From a bacterium (lineage in GTDB: Bacteria > Hydrothermota > UBA3072 > B12-G15): a stretch of 5,882 nucleotides of DNA. The DNA lies in NCBI GenBank assembly GCA_003646055.1, contig QNDZ01000106.1:1-5882 (forward strand), read 5' to 3'. The notes beneath the pieces were generated by a model, which saw only the letters and a list, made by a program, of their open reading frames with translations, did not search any database and was not told the origin of the DNA. Positions 1 through 5,371 of this stretch are shown one piece after another (positions within the stretch are counted from its first letter, which is position 1; each line of letters opens with the position of its first letter). A program made the translations under genes and the position numbers.

Positions 1-747
1 AACCTTATCCATGACATCCACAATCGTTGTGGTATCACCGCTCAATCTTCCGTATATTCTGTTGGGTACAAAAAAACTATAAGAGAGTGAATCACAGGCA
101 TAGTAAAGGTCTCCATAACACCCGCTCAAAGTATCAGTGAAGGTGGGGATAACATCCACATCACCAACAAGAACAACGGCATCAGGGTTTCTGCTCATAA
201 TTCCCTGCCTTATGATAGAGGTATCTGTTGTATTCACAACAAATGTATCGGTTTTGTATCCCTGGAGAAGTCTGTAAACAATCAGGTCATTAATCTTTTT
301 CAAATACTCCTCTCTTCCAACAAAGAGCACAGAGTATATGGACTTCCTTTTTACCCCTTTTACACCCTTAATATGAACATCCTTTGGATACCTCAATATG
401 GACTTTGCAGGATTATACCTGTGTGTATGCACTTCCACAAGGAAGAGGGGTTTCCCGTTTCTGTATCCAAGTTTTTTTATGCTATACAGTTCTTCAGGTA
501 TAAATTTGTCCGTGGCATAAACAGATTTTTTCAAGTAGAATGGAGGTGGTGGAAGGTTTTTTCTCCTGGGTGGTTGATGGGGATAAATGGGCTCTTTCAG
601 TAATGATTCAGCATACTCCACTTTTATGTCCAGGCCTGCTGTATCCTGTGTATAGAATCTCAGGACAGGGATTTCAGGATACCCGGGGATTGTGATATAA
701 TCATTGTAACCAGTTATCCTGACAAAGGCAAAGAACAAAAATATCAT
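1..747 (-). CDS. Gingipain-family (peptidase C25) protease, N-terminal part, runs off left edge
   Basis: The frame is open from the ATG at 747 to base 1, giving 249 residues with no stop, so the 3' end lies outside the window. Residues 1-9 are a very short hydrophobic leader (MIFLFFAFV). Residues about 15-130 look like a C25 propeptide: a GYPEIPV segment, a proline-rich stretch with PPPP at 66-69, and HRYNPAKSILRYPKDV. The catalytic domain begins near 137. It shows a Rossmann-like YSVLFVGREEYLKKINDL, then VVLVGDVDVIPTF (191-203), then GDLYYACDS and VPNRIYGRLSG (228-237), the usual C25 order of GD..P, (S)D.yY and iGR. The catalytic His and Cys would follow and cannot be seen, so activity is unproven. 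By family knowledge it is an exported cysteine endopeptidase. The start is supported by AAGGGGG at 756-762, 8 nt upstream, and by an ATGA overlap with the rlmN stop. An in-frame ATG at 774 would add WPVKGDVH before the leader, but it lacks this support. Confidence 0.8.
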   Translation of the reverse strand, partial: MIFLFFAFVRITGYNDYITIPGYPEIPVLRFYTQDTAGLDIKVEYAESLLKEPIYPHQPPRRKNLPPPPFYLKKSVYATDKFIPEELYSIKKLGYRNGKPLFLVEVHTHRYNPAKSILRYPKDVHIKGVKGVKRKSIYSVLFVGREEYLKKINDLIVYRLLQGYKTDTFVVNTTDTSIIRQGIMSRNPDAVVLVGDVDVIPTFTDTLSGCYGDLYYACDSLSYSFFVPNRIYGRLSGDTTTIVDVMDKV

Positions 748-1757
748 GTGTACATCCCCCTTAACTGGCCACATGCTGCATGGACATCCCTTCCCCTGCT
801 CCATCTGATTGTAACGGCAGGTGCTATTGGGTAGAGGTATTCAGCAAACCTGTTAACATCATCTTCATCTGGCGATTCATAGGGGAATCCTTCAACCTGA
901 TTGTATGGAATGATGTTTATCTTTGAAGGTATCCGTGATGCAATCGCCCCAAGTGCCTCTGCATCCTCTTCAGAGTCATTGAAATTCTTGAAAAGCACAT
1001 ACTCAAAGGTAACCCTGAGGTGCTTCCTTGAGTAATAATAATCAAGTGCATCCATAATATCATTTATAGTGTATGCCTTTGCCACAGGCATTATCTTTTC
1101 ACGCTTTTCCTGTATTGCTGCATTTAATGAGATGGCAAGTTTGTACTGGAAGGGCGTTTCTGCAAACCTCTTTATCCCTGGAACAATCCCTGCTGTTGAT
1201 ACAGTTATCTTCCTGGCACCTATACCTATGTGTTTATTTATTATCCTCAATGCCTTTAATACCTCATCAAGGTTTGCAAAGGGTTCACCCATTCCCATAA
1301 GCACAACATTGGTTATCCTCTCCCCTGTGATTTTCTGGACTGAAAGAACCTGGTCTGCAATCTCATAAAAGGAAAGATTTCTGATAAGCCCTATCTTGCC
1401 TGTTGCACAGAACTTACAACCCATTCCACATCCAACCTGGGTTGAAACGCACACTGTTCTTCTCTTCCCTTCAGGGATAAATACACTCTCTATTGTCTCT
1501 CCATCCTCAAGTTTGAAGAGATACTTTATTGAACCATCCCTTGAAGTGGATACATGGGCAGGTTCAAGGGATGAGATATAGAATTCATTCTTTAATCTTT
1601 CCCTCAAGGCCTTTGATATGTCTGTCATCTTTTCAAAGTCTTCAGCCCCCTTCACCCAGAGCCACCTGAATATCTGGTCAGCCCTGAATGACTTTTCATC
1701 CATTGAGGTAAAGAGTTCCCTGAGTTCTTTCAGCGTATACCCCTTTATATTTTTCAT
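744..1757 (-). CDS. rlmN: RlmN: dual-specificity 23S rRNA A2503 / tRNA A37 C2-methyltransferase (radical SAM)
   Basis: A radical-SAM enzyme that methylates C2 of A2503 in 23S rRNA and, in characterised homologues, of A37 in some tRNAs; cytoplasmic. From the ATG at 1757 it has 337 residues, normal for the family. The [4Fe-4S]/SAM cysteines are C110, C114 and C117 (CGMGCKFC). The family's two extra catalytic cysteines are also present: C103 in TVCVSTQVGC and C329 in AACGQL. GMGEPF (about 155-160) is the SAM-contact motif, and the N-terminal helical domain carries EKSFRADQIFRWLW. All catalytic residues are intact. I prefer 1757 over the upstream ATG at 1787 because 1757 forms an ATGA overlap with the preceding stop, as at two other junctions here, and because MKNIKGYTLKELRELF is a typical RlmN beginning; 1787 lies inside the previous gene with no good ribosome binding site. 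Upstream of 1757 there is only a weak GTGGG/AGGG, so translation probably depends on coupling. Confidence 0.96.
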   Translation of the reverse strand: MKNIKGYTLKELRELFTSMDEKSFRADQIFRWLWVKGAEDFEKMTDISKALRERLKNEFYISSLEPAHVSTSRDGSIKYLFKLEDGETIESVFIPEGKRRTVCVSTQVGCGMGCKFCATGKIGLIRNLSFYEIADQVLSVQKITGERITNVVLMGMGEPFANLDEVLKALRIINKHIGIGARKITVSTAGIVPGIKRFAETPFQYKLAISLNAAIQEKREKIMPVAKAYTINDIMDALDYYYSRKHLRVTFEYVLFKNFNDSEEDAEALGAIASRIPSKINIIPYNQVEGFPYESPDEDDVNRFAEYLYPIAPAVTIRWSRGRDVHAACGQLRGMYT

Positions 1758-2107
1758 TCCCTGCCCACTGTGAGATACTTCTTCCATTTTTCTATCTTCT
1801 TTTTTCCTATGCCTTTTATCATCTGAAGTTCCTCAAGTTTCCTTATCCTGCCCCTTTTCTCCCTGAACTCAATTATTGCATCTGCTGTCTTTGGTCCAAT
1901 ACCTGGAACCTCCTGAAGAAGTTCGCTGGATGCAGTGTTCACATCTATGGGGAATATATTCACCTCCGTTTTTTTCTCTATCTCAACCATAGTCTCCTTC
2001 TCTGGAACAAAAGACTTTACAATTCCTCCAAGTATGAGTATCCCGATTATAAAGGATATAACTATTCTTTCATTCCTTGTGAATATATTACTCCATCCCC
2101 ATCCCAA
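1754..2107 (-). CDS. Membrane-anchored ComEA-type helix-hairpin-helix DNA-binding protein
   Basis: A short protein (117 residues from the TTG at 2107) with one N-terminal transmembrane segment at about 15-32 (IVISFIIGILILGGIV), a charged linker, and a C-terminal tandem helix-hairpin-helix domain. The domain starts with the typical DVNTAS, then LLQEVPGIGPKTADAIIEFR (first hairpin PGIG) and LEELQMIKGIGKKKIEKW (second hairpin KGIG). This matches ComEA, the membrane-tethered double-stranded DNA receptor of natural transformation. Similar small proteins also occur without other competence genes, and no comEC, comEB or pilus gene is in view, so a competence role is inferred. No ATG start exists. 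Two in-frame TTG codons (2113, 2107) are candidates; the second lies exactly 7 nt after a GGAGG inside the end of the upstream gene, whereas the first lies 1 nt after it. It overlaps the upstream gene by 20 nt and rlmN by an ATGA. Confidence 0.85.
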   Translation of the reverse strand: MGWGWSNIFTRNERIVISFIIGILILGGIVKSFVPEKETMVEIEKKTEVNIFPIDVNTASSELLQEVPGIGPKTADAIIEFREKRGRIRKLEELQMIKGIGKKKIEKWKKYLTVGRE

Positions 2108-3041
2108 TGGCAAACCTCCATTCCTTATCCGTGTTTATAAAGATACCCATTGCAGGAATTATCCATCCCTCTGGCTTTATAAATATGCCCATTTCACCCC
2201 TGAGTTCACGTGTGGTGGTTATGTTTCTCCCTGAAACACTGGAATAAGCATAAAAATGAACCTTGCCCAGGACTTTTTCCACAGTCCCCTTAACCCCGGT
2301 TATCCGATCATCGGATATATAGAATATTTGAAGGAACCCCCTTTTAAAGAGAGCCCTGTATTTTTTTCCAAGAAGGTCAATCCTGAAGTATGTATTCAAA
2401 TAGAAAAGGTCGAGGGATGCTGTGGCACTGAAACTGTATTCAGGTGTCTTGAACCACCTATCATACACTGGTGGCAGTAGAAAACCATACCTCACCCGCA
2501 AAAACCATTCATCATCAAAAAACATTATTCCTGCAATATCCTTACCCATGGTAAATCTCAATCGTGAGAACTGGAGGACAACCCCACCATAAAGGGAATT
2601 CCTGTAGCCACCTGTTATCCCGAAAAGGTTTCTTCCAGAAGGGTAAAACACTGTGAATGAACCTGTGGGTTTTAAGGCATTATTTAACAGATAACCAGCA
2701 TTCAGGATAAAGGGAAATTTTGCATATGGATTCACACTCTCAAAAAATCCAGAGGACAAGAGGGAATCCCATTTACCTGATATAAAGAAGCCTGACCTGA
2801 GTAATAACAGGTGCATATCAAAGCCTGCCTCAATCCCTTCAACATTTGCCCTTGAATACGGAATGACAAATTTTGGGAAGTTCAAAAATCCAAATCCACC
2901 AGGTTCATGGGTTCCAAGAACAACCCACTCTTTCACCATTATGTTGTAAACCTCAGAGGCTGGAACCCTCCACTCTGGTGGCACTGGTCTGGGTATAAAA
3001 TCATCCTCCTCAATGGAAAGGATTATGAATAAAAATATCAT
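2088..3041 (-). CDS. Unrecognised exported protein, predicted outer-membrane beta-barrel
   Basis: I do not recognise a named family. The product is 317 residues, begins with a very short hydrophobic leader (MIFLFIILSI) followed by acidic EEDD and a proline-rich FIPRPVPPEW, and has no cysteine. From about residue 70 it is rich in Gly, Phe, Tyr and Arg, in short segments with alternating aromatic/aliphatic and polar residues: SGFFISGKW (83-91), GSFTVFYPSGRNLFGITGGY (127-146), EWFLRVRYGFLLPP, YSFSATASLDLFYLNTYFRI (202-221), GFLQIFYIS, KVHFYAYSSVSG, ELRGEMGIFI, IPAMGIFI, EWRFAIGMGME. This is the pattern of transmembrane beta-strands separated by turns. It ends in Glu rather than the classic C-terminal Phe/Trp, so it is not a textbook BAM substrate. 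The start overlaps the mtnA stop as ATGA and has only a weak purine stretch upstream, so translation is probably coupled. A role in the outer membrane is inferred from composition only. Confidence 0.7.
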   Translation of the reverse strand: MIFLFIILSIEEDDFIPRPVPPEWRVPASEVYNIMVKEWVVLGTHEPGGFGFLNFPKFVIPYSRANVEGIEAGFDMHLLLLRSGFFISGKWDSLLSSGFFESVNPYAKFPFILNAGYLLNNALKPTGSFTVFYPSGRNLFGITGGYRNSLYGGVVLQFSRLRFTMGKDIAGIMFFDDEWFLRVRYGFLLPPVYDRWFKTPEYSFSATASLDLFYLNTYFRIDLLGKKYRALFKRGFLQIFYISDDRITGVKGTVEKVLGKVHFYAYSSVSGRNITTTRELRGEMGIFIKPEGWIIPAMGIFINTDKEWRFAIGMGME

Positions 3042-4027
3042 AGTATCTTTCTGATTGAAACAGTGTATGGTGGATGGAGTATTCCCTTTTCCGTTATAAT
3101 TCCTGAAATCAGGTGGGCAGGTGTTACATCAAAGACAGGGTTCTTCACCTTAATATTCACAGGTGCAATCCTCTTTCCGCCTATATGTGTCACCTCCTCT
3201 GATGCCCTTTCCTCAATGGGTATACCATTTCCAGAAGCAATTGCAGGATCAAAGGTGGTGATTGGGGCTACAACATAAAAGGGAACACCAAAGAAGTTTG
3301 AGGCAATAGCAAGGGACAAAGTTCCTATCTTGTTTGCTGTATCACCGTTCCCCACAATCCTGTCAGCACCAACAAAGACTGCATCAACCCCTTCCCTTTC
3401 AAGCACAATTGCCCTTGCATTGTCAGCAATCAGTATGGTCTCAATCCCGTTCTTCATGAGTTCCCATGCAGTGAGCCTTGAACCCTGTAAAAATGGCCTT
3501 GTCTCAGGAACAAAAACCCTTATCTTTTTCCCCATCTCCTTTGCCATGTAAAAAACTGCAAGGGCAGTACCAATACCCCCTGTTGCAAGTGCACCTGCAT
3601 TACATATAGTCATGCATGTTGCATTATCAGGGAGTAGTTGAGCACCGTACTCACCCATTTTCTGGCATTTCTCCCTGTCCTCATTGTGGATTGCAATTGC
3701 TTCATCAATCAGTGAAGAAATCCCCTTCTGATTGAGTGCCTTCTCCATTCTATCAAGTGCATAAAAAAGGTTGTATGCAGTAGGCCTTGACCTCTTCAGA
3801 AGGGATATTGCCTCCCTTACCTCTTTCTCTCCCTTTTTTGAAGCAAGGGCAACCCCATATCCAGCCACCACACCAATTGCAGGCGCACCCCTAATGGCCA
3901 TATCCTTTATTGCCCTGTATACATCCTCAGGTGTGCGCAACTCAAGATAAACCTCCTCATCAGGCAGTCTTCTCTGGTCAATAATTTTAACACAATCACC
4001 CATCCATTCCACTGTCTGGAATTCCAT
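3038..4027 (-). CDS. mtnA: S-methyl-5-thioribose-1-phosphate isomerase (MtnA)
   Basis: Converts 5-methylthioribose-1-phosphate to 5-methylthioribulose-1-phosphate in methionine salvage; cytoplasmic, eIF2B-alpha/beta/delta-like fold. From the ATG at 4027 it has 329 residues, slightly short of the usual 340-350. Family blocks in order: DQRRLP near the N-terminus, AIRGAPAIGVVAGYGVALA (44-62), TICNAGALATGGIGTAL with catalytic Cys142, ETRPFLQGSRLTAWEL (175-190), GADRIVGNGDTANKIGT with catalytic Asp222, and NPVFDVTPAHLISGIITEKG near the C-terminus. The Cys-to-Asp distance (80) equals that of Bacillus subtilis MtnA (160/240). A ribose-1,5-bisphosphate isomerase is the nearest alternative, but these blocks fit MtnA better. 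The ATG at 4039 would add MEER, but it lies only about 3 nt after the predicted transcription start with no SD, while 4027 has GGAGG at 4033-4037, 5 nt upstream. It is the first gene of the five-gene minus-strand unit. No other methionine-salvage gene is in view. Confidence 0.95.
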   Translation of the reverse strand: MEFQTVEWMGDCVKIIDQRRLPDEEVYLELRTPEDVYRAIKDMAIRGAPAIGVVAGYGVALASKKGEKEVREAISLLKRSRPTAYNLFYALDRMEKALNQKGISSLIDEAIAIHNEDREKCQKMGEYGAQLLPDNATCMTICNAGALATGGIGTALAVFYMAKEMGKKIRVFVPETRPFLQGSRLTAWELMKNGIETILIADNARAIVLEREGVDAVFVGADRIVGNGDTANKIGTLSLAIASNFFGVPFYVVAPITTFDPAIASGNGIPIEERASEEVTHIGGKRIAPVNIKVKNPVFDVTPAHLISGIITEKGILHPPYTVSIRKIL

Positions 4028-4032
4028 CCTCT

Positions 4033-4037
4033 CCTCC
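4033..4037 (-). promoter_or_regulatory. Ribosome binding site that decides the mtnA start
   Basis: GGAGG is followed by 5 nt and then the ATG at 4027. The same bases overlap the upstream ATG at 4039, which therefore cannot use them. Confidence 0.75.
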
Positions 4038-4048
4038 ATTTTTTATAG

Positions 4049-4077
4049 AATATAACCACTAAAGATAAAAATGTCAA
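4049..4077 (-). promoter_or_regulatory. Sigma70-type promoter of the mtnA operon
   Basis: On the minus strand TTGACA (4077-4072, 6/6 to consensus) is followed by 17 nt and TATATT (4054-4049, 5/6). The predicted start is the A at about 4042, which gives a leader of about 15 nt before the ATG at 4027 that contains GGAGG. It is the only promoter-like site I see upstream of the five-gene unit. Confidence 0.75.
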
Positions 4078-4100
4078 AGGAATTCATTTCACATCGGGGG

Positions 4101-4129
4101 TTGACTTTGAGAAATTTTTCTCCTATGAT
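4101..4129 (+). promoter_or_regulatory. Sigma70-type promoter of the FAD oxidoreductase gene
   Basis: TTGACT (4101-4106, 5/6) is followed by exactly 17 nt and TATGAT (4124-4129, 5/6). The predicted start is near 4136, giving a leader of about 13 nt with AAGGAGG at 4138-4144. It diverges from the mtnA promoter; 23 bp separate the two -35 hexamers, so both may be sensitive to one bound regulator. Confidence 0.75.
4109..4122. promoter_or_regulatory. Possible operator: palindrome inside the oxidoreductase promoter spacer
   Basis: GAGAAA-TT-TTTCTC is a perfect inverted repeat with 6-bp arms and a 2-bp centre. It lies wholly between the -35 and -10 boxes of the rightward promoter, where a bound repressor, or an activator that distorts the spacer, would act. 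It is AT-rich and short, so chance is possible. No regulator gene is in the window. Confidence 0.3.
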
Positions 4130-4137
4130 TGCCAAAA

Positions 4138-4144
4138 AAGGAGG
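4138..4144 (+). promoter_or_regulatory. Ribosome binding site of the FAD oxidoreductase gene
   Basis: AAGGAGG is the strongest SD in the window. It lies 4 nt before the ATG at 4149 and so favours that start over the in-frame ATG at 4071, which lies upstream of the promoter. Confidence 0.8.
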
Positions 4145-4148
4145 ATAT

Positions 4149-5366
4149 ATGGATAAGGTGATAATCATAGGTGGTGGTATAATTGGAGGAAGTATTCTAT
4201 ATCATTTATATAAAAATGGTTATAGAGGAAAGGCTGTTATCATTGAGGAGATGGACGCACTTGCACAGCGTTCAACATCCCTTTCTGCTGGAGGATTCAG
4301 GAATATATGGTCAACAGAGGTGAACATGAAACTCACTACATATTCTATTAAAAGATTTTCAGAGGCAGAGAAGGAATTTGGTGTATCAATTGGTTTTGAC
4401 CAGAGGGGATACCTTTTCACATTCTATGAGGATAATTTTAATATGATAAAGGATTTCAAACCAAACTGGGACAGGGCAGGGGTCAGGACAGAACTACTTA
4501 CACCGGAGGAGATTGAGAAGATGGTTCCTGGTCTTCACACATCGCTTGAGCATCTTGACCCTGAAATCGTTGAATTCCTTGAATTAAAACCTATTGCAGG
4601 GGGTCTGCTTGGGCTTGACTGTGGACTTGTGAATCCCACACCCCTTGCAGTTGCATACATTGAAAAAACAAAGGAGATGTATCCAGAACTGGTTGAGATT
4701 AAACTGAAAACCCATGTTGACAGAATTATCTTTGAGGGTGGGAGGACAAAGGGTGTAATTACAGGTGGTGAAACAATAGAAGGAGACATAGTTGTTCTTG
4801 CCGCAGGTGCATGGTCTGCAAAGATACTTGAAGATTCAGGTGTTCCAGATGAGCAGAATATTCCTGTTGTTCCATTGAAAAGAATGCTTTATGTTGTGAA
4901 CCCACCAGAAATAGAAGGAGTGCTTGATATCCCATTCACAATTATAGACAAGGGTGTCTACTTCAGGCCGGAGGCAATGAACTGGCTTGTTGGAAAGGCA
5001 AAGGAAGAACAGGAACCAGGATTTGATACAGAACCTGAAAAAGATTACTATGAGGAGTTCATAAACTACATTATGCAGGCAAGGATTGATGGTGCTGAAT
5101 ACTGCAGGATTCAATCCATGTGGGGTGGACTGTATGCACATAACACAAAGGATAAGAATGGTATTGTATCCTTCCACCCTGATTTTGAAAACCTTTTCCT
5201 TGCAACAGGATTCAGTGGGCATGGTGTCATGGAGGCACCTGGAATAGGTCAATCTGTGGGTGAATTCCTCTTGAAGGGAAAATTTGAAACAATTCCTGAG
5301 GTCTCACAACTTGACTATAAGAGGTTCAGGGAGAACAAACTGGTTAAAGAGACTATCGTGATATAG
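4149..5366 (+). CDS. FAD-dependent oxidoreductase, DAO family, FOXRED1/sarcosine oxidase-like
   Basis: A 405-residue flavoprotein of the D-amino-acid oxidase superfamily, which oxidises C-N bonds of amines or amino acids such as sarcosine, glycine or proline. The N-terminus is a Rossmann fold, KVIIIGGGIIGGSILYHL, with GxGxxG at 8-13; an acidic Glu33/34 pair ends the second strand. STSLSAGGFRNIWSTEVN (42-59) matches the flavin-contact region of the family. IVVLAAGAWSAKIL (214-227) is the second FAD motif, and LFLATGFSGHGVMEAPGIGQ (349-368) closes the FAD site. The tail, LLKGKFETIP..DYKRFRENKLVKETIVI, resembles FOXRED1, the mitochondrial complex I assembly factor, and its prokaryotic relatives. 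The segment GGLYAHNTKDKNGI seems to lack the Cys that binds flavin covalently in monomeric sarcosine oxidase, so FAD is probably non-covalent (inference). The substrate cannot be read from sequence. No signal peptide; cytoplasmic. The start is fixed by the SD and promoter. It is expressed alone, divergently from mtnA. Confidence 0.88.
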   Translation: MDKVIIIGGGIIGGSILYHLYKNGYRGKAVIIEEMDALAQRSTSLSAGGFRNIWSTEVNMKLTTYSIKRFSEAEKEFGVSIGFDQRGYLFTFYEDNFNMIKDFKPNWDRAGVRTELLTPEEIEKMVPGLHTSLEHLDPEIVEFLELKPIAGGLLGLDCGLVNPTPLAVAYIEKTKEMYPELVEIKLKTHVDRIIFEGGRTKGVITGGETIEGDIVVLAAGAWSAKILEDSGVPDEQNIPVVPLKRMLYVVNPPEIEGVLDIPFTIIDKGVYFRPEAMNWLVGKAKEEQEPGFDTEPEKDYYEEFINYIMQARIDGAEYCRIQSMWGGLYAHNTKDKNGIVSFHPDFENLFLATGFSGHGVMEAPGIGQSVGEFLLKGKFETIPEVSQLDYKRFRENKLVKETIVI

Positions 5367-5371
5367 TCTTT
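5348..5371. terminator. Small hairpin over two convergent stop codons, possible weak bidirectional terminator
   Basis: The arms AGACTAT (5350-5356) and ATAGTCT (5363-5369) pair perfectly around a 6-nt loop, CGTGAT; a G-T and an A-T pair can extend the stem outward to 5348/5371. The right arm holds the TAG of the oxidoreductase, and the left arm holds the TAG (minus strand) of the GWxTD gene. The stem has few G-C pairs, and only short T runs follow on each strand, so intrinsic termination would be weak. Confidence 0.35.

Noticed and set aside
373..603. A 76-codon plus-strand ORF near the left edge
   Set aside because: It lies opposite the C25 propeptide region, which is an uninterrupted frame with family motifs; no SD or promoter supports it.
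1069..1368. Plus-strand ORFs of 75-99 codons opposite rlmN
   Set aside because: They mirror conserved RlmN coding sequence, have no SD and no recognisable domain.
1758..1787. RlmN start at the ATG at 1787
   Set aside because: It lies inside the ComEA-like gene without a convincing SD; 1757 gives an ATGA overlap as at other junctions and a typical RlmN N-terminus.
1935..2480. Plus-strand ORFs opposite the barrel and ComEA-like genes
   Set aside because: Antisense to continuous coding frames with no independent support.
4042..4047. TATAAA as the -10 box for mtnA
   Set aside because: It would need a spacer of about 24 bp from TTGACA; TATATT at 4049-4054 gives exactly 17.
4071..4148. A longer oxidoreductase starting at the ATG at 4071 (26 extra residues)
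   Set aside because: This start lies upstream of a good promoter and has no SD; the extra residues precede the Rossmann strand that normally begins such proteins, and AAGGAGG directs translation to 4149.
4836..5252. A 138-residue minus-strand ORF inside the oxidoreductase
   Set aside because: It is rich in Cys, His and Asn with no domain pattern and lies wholly opposite a well-supported gene; a shadow frame.
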